Under the pieces are notes generated by a model. That model worked only from the letters and a program-made list of their open reading frames with translations, ran no database searches and was not told the DNA's origin. The translations under genes were made by a program, and so were the position numbers. Below, in pieces: positions 1-5,445 of a stretch of DNA of 7,768 nucleotides. Each line of letters begins with the position of its first letter. The stretch's first letter is position 1. Location of the stretch: NCBI GenBank assembly GCA_030609345.1, contig JAUWCK010000043.1, positions 1 to 7,768 of the forward strand. Direction: 5' to 3'. The DNA comes from Methanosarcinales archaeon (GTDB lineage: Archaea > Halobacteriota > Methanosarcinia > Methanosarcinales > Methanogasteraceae).

Positions 1-391
1 CCCTGATCATCTCGATAATTTTGTCGCTTACGTTTTTAACTCCGCTTATCGCCCATATTGCCTCTTCTTGTGGTCCCATCTTCGGTGTTTGATAGATTTC
101 TTCAAGCGCAACAAGTGCGTTTTCACTCTCTGCTACAAAACAATCTTTCAGTTTTTCAAGGGCAATCTCAGGAGGAACCGCCCTGTATCTCATCGGTTTA
201 GAGGACTGGACCTCGATTGTCCCCCGCTCTTCAAGCTTATTCAGCGCACCGTACACAGCAGAACGCGGAATCCCTGAGACCAGGTGAATGTCCGATGCTG
301 TCCCGCTTCTGATCTTCACAAGTGCGGTGTATACCTTTGCCTCGTACTCGGTGAGCCCGAGATCACGCAGGGATTCGACAGCAGTCTTCAT
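1..391 (-). CDS. TrmB-family transcriptional regulator, C-terminus cut by window edge
   Basis: The minus-strand frame opens with ATG at 389-391 and stays open to the window edge, giving the first 130 residues. Residues 10-80 form a TrmB-type winged helix-turn-helix: LGLTEYEAKVYTAL (11-24), then SGTASDIHLVSGIPRSAVYG (29-48) as the recognition region, and NKLEERGTIEVQ (51-62) as the wing. The family usually continues into a PLD-like effector domain, and AIWAISGV (111-118) looks like its start. Such proteins bind DNA as dimers and in Thermococcales sense sugars to control transport and glycolytic genes. A role in controlling pgk is tempting but only inferred, because pgk is the next gene and both lie on the minus strand. 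The start is supported by a TATA-like box about 25 bases upstream. The effector domain, and so the ligand, lies outside the window. Confidence 0.85.
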   Translation of the reverse strand, partial: MKTAVESLRDLGLTEYEAKVYTALVKIRSGTASDIHLVSGIPRSAVYGALNKLEERGTIEVQSSKPMRYRAVPPEIALEKLKDCFVAESENALVALEEIYQTPKMGPQEEAIWAISGVKNVSDKIIEMIR

Positions 392-412
392 AATATGTTA
401 TCTGCTGCACTG

Positions 413-422
413 CTTTAAATAT
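413..422 (-). promoter_or_regulatory. TATA-like box of the TrmB-family gene
   Basis: On the minus strand the sequence reads ATATTTAAAG, 22-31 bases before the ATG at 391. That spacing puts transcription start at or next to the start codon, so the mRNA would be leaderless or nearly so. No Shine-Dalgarno sequence precedes the ATG, which fits. The box is nearly symmetric and could also serve the plus strand. Confidence 0.5.
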
Positions 423-631
423 GTTTTGATTTGATTGACTTATGTGTTGTTTTCATAATACTAACAAAAATTCTGACGTAAGCCACTTCACAAGATACGC
501 ATTCCGAATATATTCGAAATCGTTCGGGTACTCCCAAAAGATTGAGAGAAGTGCATTTCTGATAATTTTTATTAGTTTCTGATTACATATAATCTTTCAA
601 TTCTATTCCTTATATTTTCAATTACCCAGAA

Positions 632-652
632 GAAAATAAAAACTCTCAAAAA
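632..652 (-). terminator. Candidate oligo-T terminator of pgk
   Basis: Reading along the minus strand about 85 bases past the pgk stop, there are two T runs: TTTTT (652-648) and TTTTTATTTTC (642-632). Archaeal termination commonly uses such oligo-T tracts without a strong hairpin, and no stable stem precedes these. The general AT-richness of the gap lowers confidence. Confidence 0.35.
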
Positions 653-735
653 CAACCACACCCCACTGAGCAAGTACTGAATATCACTGAATTTTTAGAC
701 AGCGCATACAAAACTTTCGATTATCACGAACGCAA

Positions 736-1950
736 TTACCTCTGCCGTTCCGCAGCCATCTTCAGTGCGGTGAGTGCTGGCAGTTCCTTGCCTGACAGGA
801 ACTCGATCATTGCGCCGCCGCCGGTGCTGACATAGTATATGCCATCAGCAATATGATATTTTGCTGCCGCTGCTATAACGTGACCGCCGCCGAGGACGGC
901 ATGTCCTCTGGTCCCTGCCATCGCTGATAGCAGTGATTTCGTGCCGAGTTCGAACTCCGGATCCTCGAACCTTCCCGGAGGACCGTTTGCCACGATCGTG
1001 CCTGCATTTCTGATCTCTCTTGACTGGATCGCAATCGTACCTTCACCGATATCGAAGATCTGATGTTCGTCCGGAAGATCGTTGACCGTGTGCTCGACGC
1101 GCCCGCCATCGCCATCCACTGCAACATCCACAGGCGTTTCGATCCTGTTGCCATGCTCTGCTATCAGCGCTTTCACATCATCGATCAACTTGTGCGGCGC
1201 GTTCTCCTCGATGAACTCGCGGCTCTTTCCGAGTTCATAACCCCGCCCCATCAGAAAGAGATTCCCAATCACACCAGAGACCAGAACCTTGTCGGCGATG
1301 TTATGTTCAAGTACATGTTTGATCAACCCAACCGTGCCATTGAACTTTGCGCCGCCCAGCACAAAGATCTGCGGTCTCCTGTCGCCTTCAAGTACCTTTT
1401 CGAGAACCTCGATCTCTTTCTGCATCAAACGCCCGGCAACCGAGGTCATCACCATCGGAAATCCAACGATCGATGGCTGGGAACGATGCACCGCTGCAAA
1501 CGCATCATTCACAAACAGATCGCAGAGTGGGGCAAGGCTCTTCACAAGCATGGTCTCTTTCTGCACTTCAGGAGGGCGATTTAGCACCTCTTCCGATAAG
1601 AATCGAACGTTTTCGAGCACGAGCACATCACCCTCTGATATATCCCTGATCGCTGCTTTCGCTGCCGGTCCAAGGATGTCAGGCATATAGCTCACATCCT
1701 GCCTGACCAGTCCATTGAGGATCTCGGCATGCTGCTCAAGTGTCACAAAGTCTGAATCACCTGGTCTTCCCTGATGCGCCAGTATCACGAGTTTCGCATC
1801 CGCGAGATCGTTGACCGTTTCCACATGTCCGCGGATTCTGGTGCTGTCTGTAATCTCTCCTGTCGCAGGGTCGATTGGCGAGTTGAAATCCGCGCGCATC
1901 AAAACAGTTTTTCCTTGCGTTTCCACGTCGTCGAGGGTTTGTATCTTCAT
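736..1950 (-). CDS. pgk: Phosphoglycerate kinase (archaeal type)
   Basis: This cytosolic enzyme of glycolysis/gluconeogenesis interconverts 1,3-bisphosphoglycerate + ADP and 3-phosphoglycerate + ATP. From the chosen start it has 404 residues, normal for archaeal PGK. N-lobe substrate motifs are RADFNSP (19-25), HQGRPG (59-64), ENVRF (113-117) and NDAFAAVHR (148-156). C-lobe nucleotide motifs are GGAKF (199-203), ANGPPG (321-326), GGGH (354-357) and STGGGA (375-380). GGGH in place of the bacterial GGGD is, as far as I recall, usual in archaea. I start at ATG 1950 rather than GTG 1962 because a GGTGG ribosome binding site (1956-1960) lies 5 bases before the ATG and inside the longer frame, and because MKIQTLDD is the typical archaeal PGK N-terminus. 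The gene has its own promoter and follows tes on the same strand after 322 bases. In a methanogen-like archaeon the flux is probably mostly gluconeogenic (inference). Confidence 0.97.
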   Translation of the reverse strand: MKIQTLDDVETQGKTVLMRADFNSPIDPATGEITDSTRIRGHVETVNDLADAKLVILAHQGRPGDSDFVTLEQHAEILNGLVRQDVSYMPDILGPAAKAAIRDISEGDVLVLENVRFLSEEVLNRPPEVQKETMLVKSLAPLCDLFVNDAFAAVHRSQPSIVGFPMVMTSVAGRLMQKEIEVLEKVLEGDRRPQIFVLGGAKFNGTVGLIKHVLEHNIADKVLVSGVIGNLFLMGRGYELGKSREFIEENAPHKLIDDVKALIAEHGNRIETPVDVAVDGDGGRVEHTVNDLPDEHQIFDIGEGTIAIQSREIRNAGTIVANGPPGRFEDPEFELGTKSLLSAMAGTRGHAVLGGGHVIAAAAKYHIADGIYYVSTGGGAMIEFLSGKELPALTALKMAAERQR

Positions 1951-1983
1951 ATAAACCACCACTTCCTGTCATCGATACCACCC

Positions 1984-1992
1984 ATTATAAAT
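1984..1992 (-). promoter_or_regulatory. TATA-like box of pgk
   Basis: The minus strand reads ATTTATAAT, about 34-42 bases before the pgk ATG. Transcription starting about 25 bases downstream leaves a short leader that contains the GGTGG ribosome binding site at 1956-1960. The box reads ATTATAAAT on the plus strand, so it could also drive plus-strand transcription starting near 2015, just before the hairpin repeat. Confidence 0.5.
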
Positions 1993-2019
1993 GTACCTGA
2001 TTAAGTTTGGAGACTTGGT

Positions 2020-2121
2020 AATGAAATCCCTTGCAGGATTTTATCGATGCCACAACCTGCAAGGCTGGGCATTAATGCGTCCCTGCAGGACGCATCGACG
2101 CCACTGCCAGCAGGGCAGGGC
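2020..2121. repeat. Two-unit tandem repeat (about 51 bp each), each unit with two hairpins
   Basis: Unit B (2020-2070) and unit A (2071-2121) share the anchors AATG, ATCGAYGCCAC and TGGGC/AGGGC at an offset of 51 bases. Each unit has two stems. Stem II is AAATCC/GGATTT with loop CTTGCA in B (2024-2041), and ATGCGTCC/GGACGCAT with loop CTGCA in A (2075-2095). Stem I is CTGCC/GGCAG with loop AGCAG in A (2104-2118), and CAACC/GGCTG with loop TGCAA in B (2053-2067), with one imperfect pair. Three pairs in stem II and one in stem I differ between units yet still pair, while loops and linker are kept. That pattern points to selection on structure, so this could be a structured RNA or a structure-bearing dispersed DNA repeat. 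It lies between the tes stop and the pgk promoter. The sequence does not decide the transcribed strand: the imperfect stem I pair favours minus (G-U), and an outer stem II pair favours plus. Confidence 0.7.
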
Positions 2122-2151
2122 GTTACGTAAAAGTCTCAAAAACAGTGGCGT
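2098..2151. repeat. 9-bp inverted repeat linking the hairpin repeat to the tes terminator hairpin
   Basis: ACGCCACTG (2098-2106) and CAGTGGCGT (2143-2151) are perfect reverse complements separated by 36 bases. The left arm overlaps stem I of repeat unit A. The right arm overlaps one arm of the small hairpin at 2145-2158. The long-range stem and the two local hairpins therefore cannot all form at once. Confidence 0.5.
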
Positions 2152-2158
2152 TAGCCAC
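2138..2158 (-). terminator. Hairpin plus T-run, probable terminator of tes
   Basis: On the minus strand a perfect 5-bp stem, GTGGC-TAAC-GCCAC (2158-2145), is followed two bases later by TTTTT (2142-2138), and then GAGACTTTT. This lies 115 bases past the tes stop and before the pgk promoter, where a tes terminator would be expected. Archaea mainly use the T-run, and the hairpin is short, so it may be incidental. Confidence 0.45.
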
Positions 2159-2272
2159 CATTCTGAAACCTCTTTTGCCTGCAAGGATCTCTGATAGATT
2201 GGTTACATGCGGTGCAATCCCGCCAACCTATCCGAGTACATGCTCGCCCATGCAAACATGCCAATTCGTAAA

Positions 2273-3763
2273 TCAGCGATCGACATGCAATCGCTCCCAC
2301 TCCTCAAGCGGAACCGAAAACTTGCGCTCAACGATTTCCCGATGTAGGTTGTTGTAACTACAAAACGATATTGCCCTGCCATCCGGAGTTGCATAATGGA
2401 TACCGCAACGCTGCACTCGCTCGAGATCGATGTTATATAGATCCTGAAAGTGCATGATACCCAGAAAGAGGGTTTTCCGATGGAACTCTTTTATAACATC
2501 TTCCGTACCTTTGGTGAGTGCGTTGATGAGCAGTTTCTTCACATCCACGCTCTTTGGTGCTTTTTTTGCATCGATAAACTGTGTGAGATGCGATGCGATA
2601 GCTGCAGTGACATGTAGTTTGTTGATCGTCGCATGATCGTACTTCTCGGCAACCTCGCTCAGATATTCGAACAAGCCCTCGACATCGATGAACCGCGTGA
2701 TCGGAATGAATCGATCATTCTCTACATAGACATAAGTTCCGGCACCACAGTGAGGATGCATCGTGAACTTCACCTGTGGCATCCCTTTCTTGACCTCTGC
2801 AAAGTTCGATATCGGAACCACGCACGGAACCGGATAGAAATCATCTCTTGTGATCTCGCCATCGGTCTGCTCTTCGATGCATTTGAATGCATCCGGAATC
2901 GTGAATCTCCACTTTTCACGATCCTCCTGATTGATTCTCCCTGCAAAAGAGACCGGCTGCATGTTGACACCCTTGACCACATCGAGATTTTGTGATGCGA
3001 ACCGTATGATGTCGCCGATCTGATCGTCGTTCACGCCTTTCATCAGTGTTGGAACAAGCGTTACACTCGTAAGCCCGGATTTTCTACAGTTCTCAATCAC
3101 GCGCATCTTTACCGGAAGCGCGTTGAATCCACGGATCTGAAAGTATGGCTCCGGAGTCATGGCATCGAACTGGAGATATACGGTATGCAGCCCAGCCTCC
3201 CGAAGCTCCCTGCAGTACTCGACGCTGTTTGCGAGACGGAGACCGTTTGTTGCAATCTGAACCTGTATAAAGCCGAGATCGCGCGCCATCCTGATGATAG
3301 CCGGCAGATTATCCCTGACCGTTGGTTCACCGCCTGAAAACTGTATCGCCCAGTTGCGTACCGGCTTCTCTCTAATCAGCATCTCCAGCATCTCCCGGAT
3401 CTGCTCTATGGATGGCTCGTACACATAGCCAGTGGCTGCTGCATTTGCAAAACAGACCGGGCACTTCTGGTTGCACCGGTTCGTAACATCGATTAATGAG
3501 AGGACCGTTGTGGTCTTATGTTCAGGGCAGAGTCCGCAGTCGTAAGGGCAGCCTTTTGCCCTCTCAGTCATAGGATTATCGACACCGGTTCCATCGTGCT
3601 GGAATCTTGCGAATTTTTTGTAGAGCGCGGCATCAGACCAGTACACATCCTTAAACGTGCCGTGTTCCGGGCAGGTCTTCTTCAAAAGCATCTGTTCGTT
3701 CTCTTCGTATACTGTTGCATCGATCACTTTTCGACATTCCGGGCACAGCGATTTTGTTTGCAT
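2273..3763 (-). CDS. tes: Radical SAM tetraether lipid synthase (Tes-like, MJ0619/MA_1486 family)
   Basis: This 496-residue protein matches the architecture of Tes, which joins two archaeol-type lipids tail to tail through C-C bonds to give macrocyclic and tetraether lipids at the membrane. An N-terminal rubredoxin-like site has CPEC (7-10) and CPEHG (31-35). A second cysteine set, GCPYDCGLC (71-79), precedes the radical SAM motif CNQKCPVC (97-104), which binds the SAM-cleaving 4Fe-4S cluster. SGGEP (143-147) is the family GGE motif. Further cysteines for auxiliary clusters lie at 314, 339 (HPHCGAG), 453 (RCGIHYATPDGR) and 468 (FCSYNN). This set fits the several Fe-S clusters and mononuclear iron reported for the M. 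jannaschii enzyme. The ATG is preceded by GTGAT at 3767-3771. Older annotations of this family say pterin methyltransferase, and paralogs exist, so the exact reaction is inferred from family membership. Confidence 0.8.
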   Translation of the reverse strand: MQTKSLCPECRKVIDATVYEENEQMLLKKTCPEHGTFKDVYWSDAALYKKFARFQHDGTGVDNPMTERAKGCPYDCGLCPEHKTTTVLSLIDVTNRCNQKCPVCFANAAATGYVYEPSIEQIREMLEMLIREKPVRNWAIQFSGGEPTVRDNLPAIIRMARDLGFIQVQIATNGLRLANSVEYCRELREAGLHTVYLQFDAMTPEPYFQIRGFNALPVKMRVIENCRKSGLTSVTLVPTLMKGVNDDQIGDIIRFASQNLDVVKGVNMQPVSFAGRINQEDREKWRFTIPDAFKCIEEQTDGEITRDDFYPVPCVVPISNFAEVKKGMPQVKFTMHPHCGAGTYVYVENDRFIPITRFIDVEGLFEYLSEVAEKYDHATINKLHVTAAIASHLTQFIDAKKAPKSVDVKKLLINALTKGTEDVIKEFHRKTLFLGIMHFQDLYNIDLERVQRCGIHYATPDGRAISFCSYNNLHREIVERKFSVPLEEWERLHVDR

Positions 3764-3802
3764 GGTATCACTCGCACTTAACTTTAATCGGTTTTATCCA
3801 TG

Positions 3803-3813
3803 CATTAAATAAC
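3803..3813 (-). promoter_or_regulatory. TATA-like box of tes
   Basis: The minus strand reads GTTATTTAATG, about 40-50 bases before the tes ATG. Transcription would start near 3780-3785, leaving a leader of about 20 bases that includes the GTGAT ribosome binding site. It sits in the 248-base gap shared with the divergent membrane-protein gene. Confidence 0.4.
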
Positions 3814-3836
3814 TTTCTACCGATCAGACTACTATG

Positions 3837-3884
3837 TTGTTTTGATAAGAGCAACAGTTTTACCAAACGTATTTACATTCATGG
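3837..3884 (+). repeat. Left copy of a 48-bp direct repeat bracketing the first membrane-protein gene
   Basis: This matches 4761-4808 at 44 of 48 positions (differences at 3839, 3847, 3848 and 3869), offset 924 bases. The core AGCAACAGTTTTACCAAAC is identical in both. In one frame it encodes ATVLPNVFTFM, close to ATVLPNIFTFM in the microprotein at 4736-4822. Here the upstream part of that gene is absent, and the frame ends at a TAG at 3914-3916. It looks like a relic copy of the microprotein 3' end, or one flank of an insertion or duplication. Confidence 0.75.
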
Positions 3885-3961
3885 GTAGTGCCCTAAATTT
3901 CATAACTTCTGAATAGCCGCAGATGCCCAATTAACGCTCATGTTTATTAGCTTTCGTAAAC

Positions 3962-3973
3962 TTTTTAAATTTT
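3962..3973 (+). promoter_or_regulatory. TATA-like box of the first membrane-protein gene
   Basis: The plus strand reads TTTTTAAATTTT about 40-50 bases before the ATG at 4012, predicting a start near 3994 and a leader of roughly 18 bases. The leader ends in GTGGTAGTATC, a weak ribosome binding site. Confidence 0.45.
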
Positions 3974-4011
3974 TAAGATTCATAATGGGTTAAACAACAA
4001 GTGGTAGTATC

Positions 4012-4665
4012 ATGACCGAGATTAAAAAACAAGGCTATCAAACACGATGGACTTATGTAGCTCATGTTCTTAGAGTTGGAATGGTGTTATTGTTACTCGT
4101 AGCAATGTCGAAAGACGATTTACGATGGATGCTCGAATGCATCGCGGGCATTCTAATAAGCACGGCACCAATTTTACTCAAACGCTTTTTGAAGATTGGG
4201 TTGCCGGGGATTATTGACTTCATGATCGCCTTTGCATTGTTTTTGCATGTCGGCATGGGTGGTCTATTTGACCTGTATTACCCCATTCCCGATTTTGACA
4301 TAGTTACTCATTTTGTGTCTTCGGTTCTTATCGCCTTTTTGGCATTAATCGCCATTTATCTATTGGATAAACACTGGGATGGACTGTCCATAGATGTATA
4401 TGCAATGGCGTTTGTTGTTGTGGCTATTACGATGGCTTCAGGTGTTGTATGGGAATTTGCGGAATGGGCGGCAGGCACGCTCTTGGATATAAATTTTCAG
4501 TTGGGTCTGGAGGATACCATGGTGGATTTACTTGTTGACACTATAGGAGGAACGGCTATGGCGATGGTTGGTATAAATCTGGTAAAAGAAGGTAAACTAC
4601 ATGAGATGACAGAGGACATGGGAAGACTGGTTGTTTCATATACAACTCATAAGAAGAAACGGTAA
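4012..4665 (+). CDS. Six-helix integral membrane protein, YjdF/DUF2238-like or VanZ-like (first paralog)
   Basis: This is a 217-residue protein of unknown function with about six hydrophobic segments, near residues 14-32, 37-57, 62-84, 99-118, 129-150 and 168-190. It has no signal peptide and ends in a basic tail (THKKKR) that is probably cytoplasmic. Charged residues sit in or beside helices in a fixed order: H79, D94 and D96, HF (100-101), WEFAE (147-151), then DTMVDLLVDTIGG (168-180). The downstream gene encodes a paralog with the same constellation; residues 102-151 match it at 27 of 50 positions by eye. I assign the YjdF/DUF2238-like or VanZ-like relationship from the HF...WExxE...D...D pattern, without a search. 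The gene is visibly richer in A+T than its paralog and pgk, and 48-bp direct repeats bracket it, which may mean separate acquisition. It has its own TATA-like box and weak ribosome binding site. Confidence 0.75.
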   Translation: MTEIKKQGYQTRWTYVAHVLRVGMVLLLLVAMSKDDLRWMLECIAGILISTAPILLKRFLKIGLPGIIDFMIAFALFLHVGMGGLFDLYYPIPDFDIVTHFVSSVLIAFLALIAIYLLDKHWDGLSIDVYAMAFVVVAITMASGVVWEFAEWAAGTLLDINFQLGLEDTMVDLLVDTIGGTAMAMVGINLVKEGKLHEMTEDMGRLVVSYTTHKKKR

Positions 4666-4675
4666 TTTATACCGT
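4659..4675. promoter_or_regulatory. Inverted repeat at the end of the first membrane gene, possible operator or promoter
   Basis: ACGGTAATTTATACCGT has perfect 6-bp arms around ATTTA. It covers the stop codon of the upstream gene (4663-4665) and a TATA-like AATTTATA (4664-4671). Transcription from that box would start near 4693, ahead of the microprotein start at 4736. A dimeric regulator binding here would block it. The alternative is a weak hairpin terminator, but no T-run follows. Confidence 0.35.
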
Positions 4676-4735
4676 AGTAGTAAATATCAAATCTTCTATG
4701 AAATAGAGCAACAAAATGATCGGAAGGAAGGCGAT

Positions 4736-4822
4736 TTGACGCTATCAGAACTGCTCATACTTCTTTTGATGGGAGCAACAGTTTTACCAAACATATTTAC
4801 ATTCATGGATCATACCCGATAA
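4736..4822 (+). CDS. Putative 28-residue hydrophobic microprotein ahead of the second membrane gene
   Basis: A TTG at 4736 preceded by purine-rich GGAAGGAAGG (4722-4731) opens a 28-codon frame ending at TAA 4820-4822, two bases before the ATG of the next gene. The peptide begins MTLSELLILLLMGATVLPN and is one likely transmembrane helix with a short polar tail (DHTR). The next gene has no ribosome binding site of its own, so translational coupling through this ORF would explain how it is read. Residues 9-24 lie in the 48-bp repeat also found at 3837-3884, where the matching frame keeps ATVLPN(V)FTFM. An ATG at residue 12 is an alternative start. It could instead be a leader peptide or a gene remnant. 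Confidence 0.4.
   Translation: MTLSELLILLLMGATVLPNIFTFMDHTR
4761..4808 (+). repeat. Right copy of the 48-bp direct repeat
   Basis: This is the partner of 3837-3884 and lies within the microprotein frame, ending 16 bases before the second membrane-protein gene. Similarity stops abruptly on both sides. One repeat plus the spacer equals 924 bases and contains exactly the first membrane-protein gene. Confidence 0.75.
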
Positions 4823-4824
4823 GA

Positions 4825-5445
4825 ATGAAAATACAGATACCGCTTATCGCATCATACCTGATGAAATGCGCCATGATTGTTATGGGGGTCTACAGCATTC
4901 AGGTTCACGACTGGCTATGGATGTTTGCCTCGTTTTCAGGATTTATCCTCTCGATGGCACCGAATATCATCGAAAAGAGATTTGATATCAGGATTCCTCT
5001 GTTACTTGATCTGGCGGTCACGCTTGTGATATTCTTTCATGTTGGAGGAGGAGTCTTGAAGATGTACTGGACGATTCCTTTTTATGATAAGATCGGTCAT
5101 TTCTTCGCATCTGCGTTGATCGCTTTTATCGCGCTTACAGCGGTCTATCTGCTGGATGAGTACTGGGCGGGGCTTCACATGGATCTTCGCGGGATGATCT
5201 TTGTCACGATTGTATTCACGATGGCGGTCGGTGTCGCATGGGAGATCGGAGAGTTCGGGATCGATCAGTTCTTTGGGACGCATGAACAGCGGGATCTGTA
5301 TGATACGATGACCGATCTGATAGTGGATACCTTAGCGGGTGTTGTCGTTGCGGTCTCAGGCGGATATTCGATAAAGAGCGGGAGATTCCGGAAGAGAATC
5401 GAGCCAATCGATGAAAGTGCCGGTGAGGTGGTCGGCAGGGGATAA
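4825..5445 (+). CDS. Six-helix integral membrane protein, YjdF/DUF2238-like or VanZ-like (second paralog)
   Basis: This 206-residue paralog of the preceding membrane protein has unknown function. Hydrophobic segments lie near residues 5-24, 29-48, 56-77, 91-111, 122-142 and 163-182. The shared charged positions are H72, D88, HF (92-93), WEIGE (139-143) and DTMTDLIVDTLAG (160-172). Such membrane-facing H/D/E residues could bind a metal or form an active site, as in other small polytopic families, but no reaction is known to me. The C-terminal tail (from about 185) is charged and probably soluble. The start is the first in-frame ATG; no ribosome binding site precedes it, and the microprotein stop is two bases upstream, suggesting coupled translation. 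Base composition is closer to pgk and trkH than to the first paralog, so this looks like the older resident copy (inference). Confidence 0.78.
   Translation: MKIQIPLIASYLMKCAMIVMGVYSIQVHDWLWMFASFSGFILSMAPNIIEKRFDIRIPLLLDLAVTLVIFFHVGGGVLKMYWTIPFYDKIGHFFASALIAFIALTAVYLLDEYWAGLHMDLRGMIFVTIVFTMAVGVAWEIGEFGIDQFFGTHEQRDLYDTMTDLIVDTLAGVVVAVSGGYSIKSGRFRKRIEPIDESAGEVVGRG

Larger units (their letters stand above)
392..735. other. AT-rich intergenic region between the TrmB-family gene and pgk
   Basis: This 344-base gap holds the TrmB-family promoter at its left end and the pgk 3' flank at its right end. A perfect 12-bp palindrome, CGAATATATTCG, sits at 505-516, about 115 bases upstream of the regulator ATG, and could be an operator. 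On the plus strand an ATG at 442 opens a 46-codon frame ending at 582. It has no ribosome binding site and resembles nothing I know, so I do not call it a gene. I see no RNA gene or mobile element. Confidence 0.5.

Noticed and set aside
442..582. Plus-strand 46-codon frame with ATG, 20-28 bases past the TATA-like TTTAAATAT.
   Set aside because: No ribosome binding site and no recognisable protein features, and it lies in AT-rich DNA where such frames are common. The TATA-like box is better explained by the minus-strand regulator gene.
1063..1690. Long plus-strand frames opposite pgk.
   Set aside because: They are antisense to a clearly real, well-conserved pgk, and their translations look like low-complexity shadows.
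2029..2186. Four CCTGCA(A)GG-like words considered as a CRISPR or IS terminal-repeat remnant.
   Set aside because: Spacing is uneven, there are no spacers or transposase, and three of the four words are explained by the hairpin loops of the tandem repeat.
1991..2194. Plus-strand 67-codon frame running through the tandem repeat.
   Set aside because: The 51-base repeat length keeps any frame open across units. The paired stem changes fit structure better than coding, and the translation (many Cys, His and Arg) is not protein-like.
2195..2272. Recurrent GCATG pentamers on the minus strand just past the tes stop.
   Set aside because: Spacing is irregular and the motif is short, so chance is enough to explain it.
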